Positions 9,745 through 23,098 of a stretch of 64,000 nt of DNA are shown here, in pieces. Below the pieces are notes generated by a model. It was not told where the DNA came from and did not search any database. It saw nothing but the letters and a program-made list of their open reading frames with translations. Location: contig NC_079887.1 of assembly GCF_029227915.1 (NCBI RefSeq), forward strand, positions 17,545,650-17,609,649, written 5' to 3'. Positions within the stretch are counted from its first letter, which is position 1; each line of letters starts with the position of its first letter. The position numbers and the translations under genes are program-made. This DNA is from Hydractinia symbiolongicarpus (taxonomy: Eukaryota > Cnidaria > Hydrozoa > Anthoathecata > Hydractiniidae).

Positions 9745-12105
9745 AGTTGACGGTGTCATAAAGCCATGGCGCAATGAACAACGACTTGGGAATTCGTAGT
9801 CCATTGACAGTAGAGGGATTAGACCAATGATAAACAGCACAGGCACGTGGAACCTGTGATTTACGTGTAAGGCCTTTATTTGTCGCCAAAAGGCCATATT
9901 ACGGCCTTTAGAGGCCTGTTAGCGTAGTTGACGGTGTTATAAAGCCATGGCGCAATGGAAAACGTCTTGGGAAGTCGTAGTCTTTTAAGAGTGGAAGGAT
10001 TAGACCAATGGTGAACAGCGCCGGCACGTGGAACCACGTGTGTTACGTGTAAGGCCTTTATTAGGCATCAAAAGTCTATATTGCAGCGTTTAGATGCCTG
10101 TGAGCGTAGTTGACTGCGTTTTAAAGACATGACGCAATGAAAAACGATTTGGGAAGTCGTAGTCCATTGAGAGTGGAAGGATTCGGCCAATGGTAACCTG
10201 CGCAGGCACAAGGAACCACGTGATATTTCTTAAGGCCTTTATTAGGCGTAAAAAGGCCATTTTACGACCTTTAGAAGCCTGAACGCGTAGTTGACGGTGT
10301 TATAAGGCTGTCGCTCAATGGGAAACACCTTGGGACATCGTAGTCCATTGAGAGCGGAAGGATTAGAGCAATGGTAACCTGCTCAGTCACGTGGAACCAC
10401 GTGATTTAAGTCTAAGGCCCTTACTAGGCGTCAAAAGGCCATATTACAGCCTTTCGAGGCCTATAAGCTTAGTTGACGTTGTTAGAAAGCCATAACGCAA
10501 TGGAAAACGACTTGGGACGTCGTAGTCTATTAAGAGTGACAGTATTAGAACAATAGTAACCTGCACAGGCACGTGGAACCACGTGATTTAAGTGAAAGGC
10601 CCTTACTAGCTGTCAAAAGGCCATTTTACTGTCTTTAGAGGTCTGTAAGCGTAGTTGACAGTGTTATAAAGCCATGGCGCAATGGAAAACGACTTGGGAA
10701 GTCTTAGTCCATTGAGAGTGGAAGGATTAGACCATTGTTAAACAGCGCAGGCATGTGGAACCACGTGCTTTACGTGTAAGGCCTTTATTAGGCATTAAAA
10801 GGCCATATTACAGTGTTTAGAGGCCTGTAAGCGTAGTTGACTGTGTTTTAAAGACATGACGCAGTGGAAAACGATTTGGGACGTCGTAGTCCATTGACAG
10901 TGAAAGGATTAGACCAATGGTAAATAGCGCAGGTACGTGGAAGCACGTGTTTTACGTGTAAGGCCTTTATTAGGCATCAAAAGGCCATATTACAGCGTTT
11001 AGAGGCCTGTGACTGTAGTGGACTGCGTTTTAAAGACATGACGCAATGGAAAACGATTTGGGACGTCGTAGTCTATAGAGAGTGGCAAGGTTAGACCAAT
11101 GGTAACCTGCGCAGGCACGTGAAACCACGTGATTTACGTGTAAGGCCTTTATTAGGTGTCAAAATGCCATATTACGGTCTTTAGAGGCCTGTGCGCGTAG
11201 TTCACTGTGTTTTAAAGACATGGTGCAATGGAAAACGATTTGGGACGTCGTAGTCTATAGAGAGTGGCAAGGTTAGACCAATGGTAACCTGCAAAGGCAC
11301 GTGAAACCACGTGATTTACGTGTAAGGCCTTTATTAGGTGTCAAAAGGCATATTACAGTCTTAAGAGGCCTGTACACGTAGTTGACGTTGTTATAAAGCT
11401 ATGTCGCAATGAAAAACGTCTTGGGACGTCGTAGTCCATTAAGAGTGAAAGGATTAGTCCAATGGTAAACAGCGCAGGCACATGGAACCTGTGATTTACG
11501 TGTAAGGCCTTTATTAGGCATCAAAAAGCCATATTACGGCTTTTAGAGGCCTGTGCGCGTAGTTCACTGTGTTTTAAAGACATGACGCAGTGGAAAACGA
11601 TTTGGGACGTCGTAGTCCATTAAGAGTGAAAGGATTAGACCACTGGTATATAGCGCAGGAACGTGGAACCACGTGATTTAAGTGTAAGGCTTTTACTAGG
11701 CATCAAAACACCATACTACAGTCTTTAGAGGCCTGTACACGTAGTTGACGTTGTTATAAAGCTATGTCGCAATGAAAAACGACTTGGGACGTCGTAGTCC
11801 ATTAAGAGTGAACGGATTAGTCCAATGGTAAACATCGCAGGCACGTGGAACCTGTGATTTACGTGTAAGGCCTTTATTAGGCATCAAAATGCCATATTAC
11901 GGCTTTTAGAGGCCTGTGCGAGTAGTTGACTGTGTTTTAAAGACTTGGCGCAATGGAAAAAGACTTGGGACGTCGTAGTCTAATGAGAGTTGAAGGACTA
12001 GACCAATGGTAACCTACGCAGGCACGTGGAACTACGTGATTTATGTGTAAGGCCTTTATTAGGCAGCAAAAGGCCATATTACAGCGTTTAGAGGCCTGTA
12101 TGCCT
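9745..12105 (+). repeat. Higher-order unit, 13 monomers (2,361 bp), copy 1
   Basis: From TTGACGGTGTCATAAAGCC near 9747 the series of variants repeats 2,361 bp later. It contains the GATATTTCTTAAGG class (near 10,200), GGCCTATAAGCTTAG (near 10,452) and TATATAGCGCAGGAACG monomers (near 11,650). Compared with copy 2 it has one extra monomer around 10,980-11,160, after which the offset is 2,179 bp (12 monomers). Confidence 0.85.
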
Positions 12106-14467
12106 AGTTGACGGTGTCATAAAGCCATGGCGCAATGAACAACGACTTGGGAAGTCGTAGTCCATTGACAGTAGAGGGATTAGACCAATGATAAACAGCA
12201 CAGGCACGTGGAACCTGTGATTTACGTGTAAGGCCTTTATTTGTCGCCAAAAGGCCATATTACGGCCTTTAGAGGCCTGTTAGCGTAGTTGACGGTGTTA
12301 TAAAGCCATGGCGCAATGGAAAACGTCTTGGGAAGTCGTAGTCTTTTAAGAGTGGAAGGATTAGACCAATGGTGAACAGCGCCGGCACGTGGAACCACGT
12401 GTGTTACGTGTAAGGCCTTTATTAGGCATCAAAAGTCTATATTGCAGCGTTTAGATGCCTGTGAGCGTAGTTGACTGCGTTTTAAAGACATGACGCAATG
12501 AAAAACGATTTGGGAAGTCGTAGTCCATTGAGAGTGGAAGGATTCGGCCAATGGTAACCTGCGCAGGCACAAGGAACCACGTGATATTTCTTAAGGCCTT
12601 TATTAGGCGTAAAAAGGCCATTTTACGGCCTTTAGAAGCCTGAACGCGTAGTTGACGGTGTTATAAGGCTGTCGCTCAATGGGAAACACCTTGGGACATC
12701 GTAGTCCATTGAGAGCGGAAGGATTAGAGCAATGGTAACCTGCTCAGTCACGTGGAACCACGTGATTTAAGTCTAAGGCCCTTACTAGGCGTCAAAAGGC
12801 CATATTACAGCCTTTCGAGGCCTATAAGCTTAGTTGACGTTGTTAGAAAGCCATAACGCAATGGAAAACGACTTGGGACGTCGTAGTCTATTAAGAGTGA
12901 CAGTATTAGAACAATAGTAACCTGCACAGGCACGTGGAACCACGTGATTTAAGTGAAAGGCCCTTACTAGCTGTCAAAAGGCCATTTTACGGTCTTTAGA
13001 GGTCTGTAAGCGTAGTTGACAGTGTTATAAAGCCATGGCGCAATGGAAAACGACTTGGGAAGTGTTAGTCCATTGAGAGTGGAAGGATTAGACCATTGTT
13101 AAACAGCGCAGGCATGTGGAACCACGTGCTTTACGTGTAAGGCCTTTATTAGGCATTAAAAGGCCATATTACAGTGTTTAGAGGCCTGTAAGCGTAGTTG
13201 ACTGTGTTTTAAAGACATGACGCAGTGGAAAACGATTTGGGACGTCGTAGTCCATTGACAGTGAAAGGATTAGACCAATGGTAAATAGCGCAGGTACGTG
13301 GAAGCACGTGTTTTACGTGTAAGGCCTTTATTAGGTGTCAAAATGCCATATTACGGTCTTTAGAGGCCTGTGCGCGTAGTTCACTGTGTTTTAAAGACAT
13401 GGCGCAATGGAAAACGATTTGGGACGTCGTAGTCTATAGAGAGTGGCAAGGTTAGACCAATGGTAACCTGCAAAGGCACGTGAAACCACGTGATTTACGT
13501 GTAAGGCCTTTATTAGGTGTCAAAAGGCATATTACAGTCTTAAGAGGCCTATACACGTAGTTGACGTTGTTATAAAGCTATGTCGCAATGAAAAACGACT
13601 TGGGACGTCGTAGTCCATTAAGAGTGAAAGGATTAGTCCAATGGTAAACAGCGCAGGCACGTGGAACCTGTGATTTACGTGTAAGGCCTTTATTAGGCAT
13701 CAAAAAGCCATATTACGGCTTTTAGAGGCCTGTGCGCGTAGTTCACTGTGTTTTAAAGACATGACGCAGTGGAAAACGATTTGGGACGTCGTAGTCCATT
13801 AAGAGTGAAAGGATTAGACCACTGGTATATAGCGCAGGAACGTGGAACCACGTGAATTAAGTGTAAGGCTTTTACTAGGCATCAAAACACCATACTACAG
13901 TCTTTAGAGGCCTGTACACGTAGTTGACGTTGTTATAAAGCTATGTCGCAATGAAAAACGACTTGGGACGTCGTAGTCCATTAAGAGTGAACGGATTAGT
14001 CCAATGGTAAACATCGCAGGCACGTGGAACCTGTGATTTACGTGTAAGGCCTTTATTAGGCATCAAAATGCCATATTACGGCTTTTAGAGGCCTGCGCGA
14101 GTAGTTGACTGTGTTTTAAAGACATAACGCAATGGAAAACAATTTGGGACGTCGTAGTCTATAGAGAGTGGAAAGATTAGACCAATGGTAACCTGCGCAG
14201 GCACGTGAAACCACGTGATTTACGTGTAAGGCCTTTATTAGGTGTCAAAAGGCCATATTACAGTCTTTACAGGTCGGTGCGCGTAGTAGAATGTGTTTTA
14301 AAGACTTGGCGCAATGGAAAAAGACTTGGGACGTCGTAGTCTAATGAGAGTTAAAGGACTAGACCTATGGTAACCTACGCAGGCACGTGGAACTACGTGA
14401 TTTATGTGTAAGGCCTTTATTAGGCAGCAAAAGGCCATATTACAGCGTTTAGAGGCCTGTAAGCCTA
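12106..14467 (+). repeat. Higher-order unit, 13 monomers, copy 2 (one lost, one gained)
   Basis: This copy begins with a hybrid at CTAGTTGACGGTGTCAT. It lacks the monomer at 10,980-11,160 of copy 1 and has an additional one at about 14,110-14,297 (CATAACGCAATGGAAAAC...). The net size is therefore unchanged. Point differences from copy 1 are few. Block B has a corresponding region (30,861-32,990) without this duplication, so it arose or was lost after the blocks split. Confidence 0.8.
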
Positions 14468-17400
14468 GTTGACTGTGTTTTAAAGACATGGCGCAATGGA
14501 AAACGATTTGGGACGTCGTAGTCTATAGAGAGTGGCAAGGTTAGACCAATGGTAAACTGCGCAGGCACGTGAAACCACGTGATTTACGTGTAAGGCCTTT
14601 ATTAGGTGTCAAAAGGCATATTATGGCCTTCAGATGCCTGTAAGAGTAGTTGACGGTGTTATTAAGCCTAGGCGCAATGGAAAACGACTTGGTACGTCGT
14701 AGTCTATTGATAGTGGAAGGATTAGACCAATGGTAACCAGCGCAAGCATGTGGAACCACGTGATTTAAGTGAAAAGCCCTTACTAGCTGTCAAAAGGCCA
14801 TTTTACGGTCTTTAGAGATCTGTAAGCGTAGTTGACAGTGTTATAAAGCCATGGCGCAATGGAAAATGACTTGGGAAGTCTTAGTCCATTGAGAGTGGAA
14901 GGATTAGACCATTGTTAAACAGCGCAGGCATGTGGAACCACGTGCTTTACGTGTAAGGCCTTTATTAGGCATCAAAAGGCCATATTACAGTGTTTAGAGG
15001 CCTGTAAGCGTAGTTGACTGTGTTTTAAAGACATGACGCAGTGGAAAACGATTTGGGACGTCGTAGTCCATTGACAGTGAAAGGATTAGACCAATGGTAA
15101 ATAGCGCAGGTACGTGGAAGCACGTGTTTTACGTGTAAGGCCTTTATTATGCATCAAAAGGCCATATTGCAGCGTTTAGAGGCCTGTGACTGTAGTTGAC
15201 TGCGTTTTAAAGACATGACGCAATGGAAAACGATTTGGGACGTCGTAGTCTATAGAGAGTGGCAAGGTTAGACCAATGGTAACCTGCGCAGGCACGTGAA
15301 ACCACGTGATTTACGTGTAAGGCCTTTATTAGGTGTCAAAATGCCATATTACGGTCTTTAGAGGCCTGTGCGCGTAGTTCACTGTGTTTTAAAGACATGG
15401 CGCAATGGAAAACGATTTGGTACGTCGTAGTCTATAGAGAGTGGCAAGGTTAGACCAATGGTAACCTGCAAAGGCACGTGAAACCACGTGATTTACGTGT
15501 AAGGCCTTTATTAGGTGTCAAAAGGCATATTACAGTCTTTAGAGGCCTGTACACGTAGTTGACGTTGTTATAAAGCTATGTCGCAATGAAAAACGACTTG
15601 GGACGTCGTAGTCCATTAAGAGTGAAAGGATTAGTCCAATGGTAAACAGCGCAGGCACGTGGAACCTGTGATTTACGTGTAAGGCCTTTATTAGGCATCA
15701 AAAAGCCATATTACGGCTTTTAGAGGCCTGTGCGCGTAGTTCACTGTGTTTTAAAGACATGGCGCAATGGAAAACGATTTGGGACGTCGTAGTCTATAGA
15801 GAGTGGCAAGGTTAGACAAATAGTAACCTGCGCAGGCACGTGAAACCACGTGATTTACGTGTAAGGTCTTTATTAGGTGTCAAAAGGCATATTACGGCCT
15901 TCAGAGGCCTGTAAGAGTAGTTGACCGTGTTATTAAGCCTAGGCGCAATGGAAAACGACTGGGGAAGTCGTAGTCCATTGAGAGTGGAGGGATTAGACCA
16001 ATGGTAAACAGCGCAGGCACGTGGAACCACGTGCTTTACGTGTAAAGCCTTTATTAGGCATCAAAAAGCCATATTACAGTGTTTAGAGGCCTGTGCGCGT
16101 AGTTGACTGTGTTTTAAAGACTTGGCGCAATGGAAAAAGACTTGGGACGTCGTAGTCTAATGAGAGTTGAAGGACTAGACCAATGGTAACCTACGCAGGC
16201 ACGTGGAACTACGTGATTTATGTGTAAGGCCTTTATTAGGCAGCAAAAGGCCATATTACAGCGTTTAGAGGCCTGTAAGCGTAGTTGACTGTGTTTTAAA
16301 GACATGACGCAATGGAAAACAATTTGGGACGTCGTAGTCTACAGAGAGTGGAAAGATTAGACCAATGGTAACCTGCGCAGGCACGTGAAACCACGTAATT
16401 TACGTGTAAGGCCTTTATTAGGTGTCAAAAGGCCATATTACATTCTTTACAGGCCTGTGCGCGTAGTTGAATGTGTTTTAAAGACTTGGCGCAATGGAAA
16501 AAGACTTGGGACGTCGTAGTCTAATGAGAGTTGAAGGACTAGACCAATGGTAACCTACCCAGGCACGTGGAACTACGTGATTTATGTGTAAGGCCTTTAT
16601 TAGGCAGCAAAAGGCCATATTACAGCGTTTAGAGGCCTGTAAGCCTAGTTGACTGTGTTTTAAAGACATGGCGCAATGGAAAACGATTTGGGACGTCGTA
16701 GTCCATTAAGAGTGGCAAGGTTAGACCAATGGTAACCTGCGCAGGCACGTAAAACCACGTGATTTACGTGTTAGGCTCTTTTTAGGCATCAAAATGCCAT
16801 ATTACGGTCTTTAGAGGCCTGTACGCGTAGTTCACTGTGTTTTAAAGACATGGCGCAATGGAAAACGATTTGGGACGTCGTAGTCTATAGAGAGTGGCAA
16901 GGTTAGACCAATGGTAACCTGCGCAGGCACGTGAAACCACGTGATTTACGTGTAAGGCCTTTATTATGTGTCAAAAGGCATATTATGGCTTCAGATGCCT
17001 GTAAGAGTAGTTGACGGTGTTATTAAGCCTAGGCGCAATGGAAAACGACTTGGTACGTCGTAGTCTATTGATAGTGGAAGGATTAGACCAATGGTAACCA
17101 GCGCAAGCATGTGGAACCACGTGATTTAAGTGAAAGGCCCTTACTAGCTGTCAAAAGGCCATTTTACGGTCTTTAGAGGTCTGTAAGCGTAGTTGACAGT
17201 GTTATAAAGCCATGGCGCAATGGAAAACGACTTGGTACGTCGTAGTCTATTGATAGTGGAAGGATTAGACCAATGGTAACCAGCGCAAGCATGTGGAACC
17301 ACGTGATTTAAGTGAAAGGCCCTTACTAGCTGTCAAAAGGCCATATTACGGCCTTTAGAGGCCTTTAAGCGTAGTTGACGGTGTTATAAAGCCATGGTGC

Positions 17401-18921
17401 AATGGAAAACGACTTAGGAAGTCGTAGTCCATTGAGCGCGGATGGATTAGACCAATGGTAACCCTCTCAGGCACGTGGAACCACGTGATTTAAGTGTGAG
17501 GCCTTTATTAGGCATCAAAAGGCCATATTACAGTGTTTAGAGGCCTGAGACCGTAGTTGACTGCGTTTTAAAGACATGACGCAATGGAAAACGATTTGGG
17601 ACATCGTAATCCTATGAGAGTGGAAGAATTAGACCAATGGTAGCCTGCGCAGGCACGTGGAACCACGTGATTTACGTGAAAGGCTTTTATTAGGCATCAA
17701 AAGGCTATATTACAGTCTTTACAGGCCTGTACACGTAGTTGACTGTGTTTTAATGACATGACACAATGGAAAACGATTTGGGAAGTCGTAGTCCATTGAG
17801 AGTGGAAGGATTAGGCCAATGGTAAACTGGGCAGGCACAAGGAAGCCCGTGATTTTTTTTAAGACCTTCATTAGGCGTAAAAAGGCCATAATACGGCCTT
17901 TAGGGGCCTGTGCGCGTAGTTGACTGTGTCTTAATGACATGACGCAATGGAAAACGCCTTGGAACGTCGTAGTCTATTGAGAGCGAAAGGTTTAGACCAA
18001 TGGTAACCCTCGCAGGCACGTGGAAGCACGTGATTTAAGTGTGAAGCTTTTACTAGGCATCAAAACACCATACTACAGTCTTTAGAGGCCTGTACACGTA
18101 GTTGACGTTGTTATAAAGCCTTAGCGCAATGGAAAACGACTTGGAACGTCGTAGTCTATTAAAGGTGGAAGGATTAGAACAATGGTAACCTGCGTAGGCA
18201 CGTGAAACCACGTGTTCTAAGTGTAAGGCCCTTACTAGGTGTCAAAAAGCCATACTACGGCCTTTAGAGGCTTATAAGCGTAGTTGACGGTGTAATAAAA
18301 GCATGGCGCAATGGAAAACGACTTGAAAAGTCGTAGTCCATTGAGAGTGGAAGGATTAGAGCAATGGTGGCCAGTGCAGGCACGTGGAACCACGTGATTT
18401 ACGTATAAGGCTTTTATTAGGCACCAAAAGGCCATATTACAGTCTTTACAAGCCTGTGCGCGTAGTTCACTGTGTTTTAATGACATGACGCAATGGAAAA
18501 CGCCTTGGGACGTCGTAGTCCATTGAGAGAGGAAGGATTAGACCAATGGTAACACTCGCAGGCACGTGGAACTACGTGATTTATGTGTAAGGCCTTTATT
18601 TGGCGCCAAGAGGCCATATTACGGCCTTTAGAGGTCTGTTAGCGTAGTTGACGGTGTTATAAAGCCATGGCGCAATAGAAAACGTCTTGCGAAGTCGTAG
18701 TCCTTTAAGAGTGGAAGGATTAGACCAATGGTAAACAGCACAGGCACGTGGAACCACGTGTGTTACGTGTAAGGCTTTTATTAGGCATCAAAAGTCCATA
18801 TTACAGCGTTTAGAGCCCTGTGACCGTAGTTGACTGCGTTTTAAAGACATGACGCAATGGAAAACGATTTGGGAAGTCGTAGTCCATTGAGAGTGGAAGG
18901 ATTAGGCCAATTGTAAACAGC
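14468..18921 (+). repeat. Satellite monomers (about 24 units), counterpart in block B
   Basis: There is no gene or insertion here. The region is collinear with 32,999-39,990 of block B at offsets stepping 18,531, 20,164, 20,526 and 20,889. A single-monomer duplication is visible inside it: 17,041-17,163 recurs at 17,223-17,345 (offset 182 bp, GACTTGGTACGTCG and CAGCGCAAGCATGTGG shared). Confidence 0.8.
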
Positions 18922-21100
18922 GCAGGAACATGGAACCTGAGATTTACGTGAAAGACCTTTATTAGGCATCAAAAGGCCATATTACAGCGTTTAGAGGCCT
19001 GTAAGCGTAGTTGACTGTGTTTTGAAGACATGGCGCAATGGGAAACGTCTTGTGAAGTCGTAGTCCATTAAGAGTGAAAGGATTAGTCCAATGGTAAACA
19101 GTGCAGGCACGTGGAACCTGTGATTTACGTGTATGGCCTTTATTAGGCATCAAAAGGCCATATTACAGCGTTTAGAGGTCTGTGACCGTAGTTGACTGCG
19201 TTTTAGAGTCATGATGCAATGGAAAACGATTTGGGACGTCGTAATCCATTAAAAGTTGAAGGACTAGACCAATGGTAAGCCTCGCAGGCACGTGGAACCA
19301 CGTGATTTACGTGTAAGTCTCTTTTTAGGCATTAAAATGCCATATTACGGCTTTTAGAGGCATGTGCGCGTAGTTCACTGTGTTTTAAAGACATGGCTCA
19401 ATGGAAAACGATTTGGGACGTCGTAGTCTATTGATGGTGGAAGGATTAGACCAATGGTAACCAGAGCAGGCACGTGGAACCACGTGATTTAAGTGTAAGA
19501 CCGTTACTAGCTGTCAAAAGGCCATATTACGGTCTTTAGAGGTCTGTGCGCGTAGTTGACGGTGTTATAAAGCCATGGAGCAATGGAAAACGACTTGGGA
19601 AGTCGTAGTGCATTGAGAGTGGAAAGATTAGACTAATGGTAAACAGCGCAGGCACGTGGAACCACGTGATTTACGTGTATGGCTTTTATTAGACATCAAA
19701 AGGCCATATTACAGTCTTTACAGGCCTGTGCGCGTAGTTGACTGTGTTTTAATGACATGACGCAATGGAAAACGCCTTAGGACGTCGTAGTCCATTGAGA
19801 GCGGAAGGATTAGACCAATGGTAACCCTCGCAGGCACGTAGAACCACGTGATTTAAGTGTGAGGCTTCTACTAGGCATTAAAGCACCATATTACAGTCTT
19901 TAGAGGCCTGTACACGTATTTGACTGTGTTTTATTGACATGACGCAATGGAAAACGATTTGGTAAGTCGTAGTCCATTGAGAGTGGCAAGGTTAGACCAA
20001 TGGTAACCTGCGCAGGCACGTGAAACCACGTGATTTACGTGCTAGGCCTTTATTAGGTGTCAAAAGGCATATTATGGCCTTCAGAGGCCTGTAAGAGTAG
20101 TTGACGGTGTTATTAAGCCTAGGCGCAATGGAAAACGACTTGGTACGTCGTAGTCTATTGATAGTGGAAGGATTAGACCAATGGTAACCAGCGCAAGCAC
20201 GTGGAACCACGTGATTTAATTGTAAGGCCTTTACTAGGTGTCAAAAGGCCATATTACGGCCTTTAGAGGCCTTTAAGCATAGTTGACGGTGTTATAAAGC
20301 CATGGCGCAATGGAAAACGACTTAGGAAGTCGTAGACCATTGAGGGCGGATGGATTAGACCAATGGTAACCCTCCCAGGCACGTGGAACCACGTGAAATA
20401 AGTGTGAGGCCTTTATTAGGCATCAAAAGGCCATATTACAGTGTTTAGAGGCCTGAGACCGTAGTTGACTGCGTTTTAAAGACATGACGCAATGGAAAAC
20501 GATTTGGGACGTCGTAATCCATTGAGAGTGGAAGAATTAGACCAATGGTAGCCTGCGCAGGCACGTGGAACCACGTGATTTACGTGTAAGGCTTTTATTA
20601 GGCATCAAAAGGCCATATTACAGTCTTTACAGGCCTGTGCGCGTAGTTGACTGTGTTTTAATGACATGACGCAATGGAAAAAGACTTGGGACGTCGTAGT
20701 CTAGTGAGAGTTGAAGGACTAGACCAATGGTAACCTACGCAGGCACGTGGAACTACGTGATTTATGTGTAAGGCCTTTATTAGGCAGCAAAAGGCCATAT
20801 TACAGTGTTTAGAGCCTGTACGCCTAGTTGACTGTGTCTTAATGACATGACGCAATGGAAAACGCCTTGGGACGTCGTAGTCCATTGAGAGCGAAAGGAT
20901 TAGACCAATGGTAACCCTCGCAGGCACGTGGAACCACGTGATTTAAGTGTGAAGCTTTTACTAGCATCAAAACACCATACTACAGTCTTTAAAGGCCTGT
21001 ACACGTAGTTGACGTTGTTATAAAGCCATAGCGCAATGGAAAACGATTTGGGAAGTCGTAGTCCATTGAGAGTGGAAGGATTAGGCCAATGGTAAACTGG
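18922..21100 (+). repeat. Higher-order unit, 12 monomers (2,179 bp), copy 1
   Basis: GCAGGAACATGGAACCTGAG at 18,922 marks the start. It reappears at 21,101. Copy 1 retains a monomer at about 19,160-19,340 that copy 2 lacks; beyond it the offset is 1,997 bp. Shared oddities, including a one-base deletion in TTTAGAGCCTGTACGCC near 20,810 and in TTACTAGCATC near 20,960, recur in copy 2 and confirm common descent. Confidence 0.88.
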
Positions 21101-23098
21101 GCAGGAACATGGAACCTGAGATTTACGTGAAAGACCTTTATTAGGCATCAAAAGGCCATATTACAGCGTTTAGAGGCCTGTAAGCGTAGTTGACTGTGTT
21201 TTGAAGACATGGCGCAATGGGAAACGTCTTGTGAAGTCGTAGTCCATTAAGAGTGAAAGGATTAGTCCAATGGTAAACAGTGCAGGCACGTGGAACCTGT
21301 GATTTACGTGTATGGCCTTTATTAGGCATTAAAATGCCATATTACGGCTTTTAGAGGCATGTGCGCGTAGTTCACTGTGTTTTAAAGACATGGCTCAATG
21401 GAAAACGATTTGGGACGTCGTAGTCTATTGATGGTGGAAGGATTAGACCAATGGTAACCAGAGCAGGCACGTGGAACCACGTGATTTAAGTGTAAGACCG
21501 TTACTAGCTGTCAAAAGGCCATATTACGGTCTTTAGAGGTCTGTGCGCGTAGTTGACGGTGTTATAAAGCCATGGAGCAATGGAAAACGACTTGGGAAGT
21601 CGTAGTGCATTGAGAGTGGAAAGATTAGACTAATGGTAAACAGCGCAGGCACGTGGAACCACGTGATTTACGTGTATGGCTTTTATTAGACATCAAAAGG
21701 CCATATTACAGTCTTTACAGGCCTGTGCGCGTAGTTGACTGTGTTTTAATGACATGACGCAATGGAAAACGCCTTAGGACGTCGTAGTCCATTGAGAGCG
21801 GAAGGATTAGACCAATGGTAACCCTCGCAGGCACGTAGAACCACGTGATTTAAGTGTGAGGCTTCTACTAGGCATTAAAGCACCATATTACAGTCTTTAG
21901 AGGCCTGTACACGTATTTGACTGTGTTTTATTGACATGACGCAATGGAAAACGATTTGGTAAGTCGTAGTCCATTGAGAGTGGCAAGGTTAGACCAATGG
22001 TAACCTGCGCAGGCACGTGAAACCACGTGATTTACGTGCTAGGCCTTTATTAGGTGTCAAAAGGCATATTATGGCCTTCAGAGGCCTGTAAGAGTAGTTG
22101 ACGGTGTTATTAAGCCTAGGCGCAATGGAAAACGACTTGGTACGTCGTAGTCTATTGATAGTGGAAGGATTAGACCAATGGTAACCAGCGCAAGCACGTG
22201 GAACCACGTGATTTAATTGTAAGGCCTTTACTAGGTGTCAAAAGGCCATATTACGGCCTTTAGAGGCCTTTAAGCATAGTTGACGGTGTTATAAAGCCAT
22301 GGCGCAATGGAAAACGACTTAGGAAGTCGTAGACCATTGAGGGCGGATGGATTAGACCAATGGTAACCCTCCCAGGCACGTGGAACCACGTGAAATAAGT
22401 GTGAGGCCTTTATTAGGCATCAAAAGGCCATATTACAGTGTTTAGAGGCCTGAGACCGTAGTTGACTGCGTTTTAAAGACATGACGCAATGGAAAACGAT
22501 TTGGGACGTCGTAATCCATTGAGAGTGGAAGAATTAGACCAATGGTAGCCTGTGCAGGCACGTGGAACCACGTGATTTACGTGTAAGGCTTTTATTAGGC
22601 ATCAAAAGGCCATATTACAGTCTTTACAGGCCTGTGCGCGTAGTTGACTGTGTTTTAATGACATGACGCAATGGAAAAAGACTTGGGACGTCGTAGTCTA
22701 GTGAGAGTTGAAGGACTAGACCAATGGTAACCTACGCAGGCACGTGGAACTACGTGATTTATGTGTAAGGCCTTTATTAGGCAGCAAAAGGCCATATTAC
22801 AGTGTTTAGAGCCTGTACGCCTAGTTGACTGTGTCTTAATGACATGACGCAATGGAAAACGCCTTGGGACGTCGTAGTCCATTGAGAGCGAAAGGATTAG
22901 ACCAATGGTAACCCTCGCAGGCACGTGGAACCACGTGATTTAAGTGTGAAGCTTTTACTAGCATCAAAACACCATACTACAGTCTTTAAAGGCCTGTACA
23001 CGTAGTTGACGTTGTTATAAAGCCATAGCGCAATGGAAAACGATTTGGGAAGTCGTAGTCCATTGAGAGTGGAAGGATTAGGCCAATGGTAAACTGGG
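21101..23098 (+). repeat. Higher-order unit, 11 monomers (1,997 bp), copy 2
   Basis: This copy is collinear with 18,922-21,100 but with one monomer removed at TTAGGCAT/TAAAATGCC near 21,330. The junction at 21,100 joins AAACTGG GCAGG of the T-tract class to GCAGGAACATGG, a mid-monomer switch. The unit ends near 23,098, where the T-tract class continues normally. Block B has only one copy of the equivalent series (41,425-42,540), so this duplication is private to block A. Confidence 0.85.
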
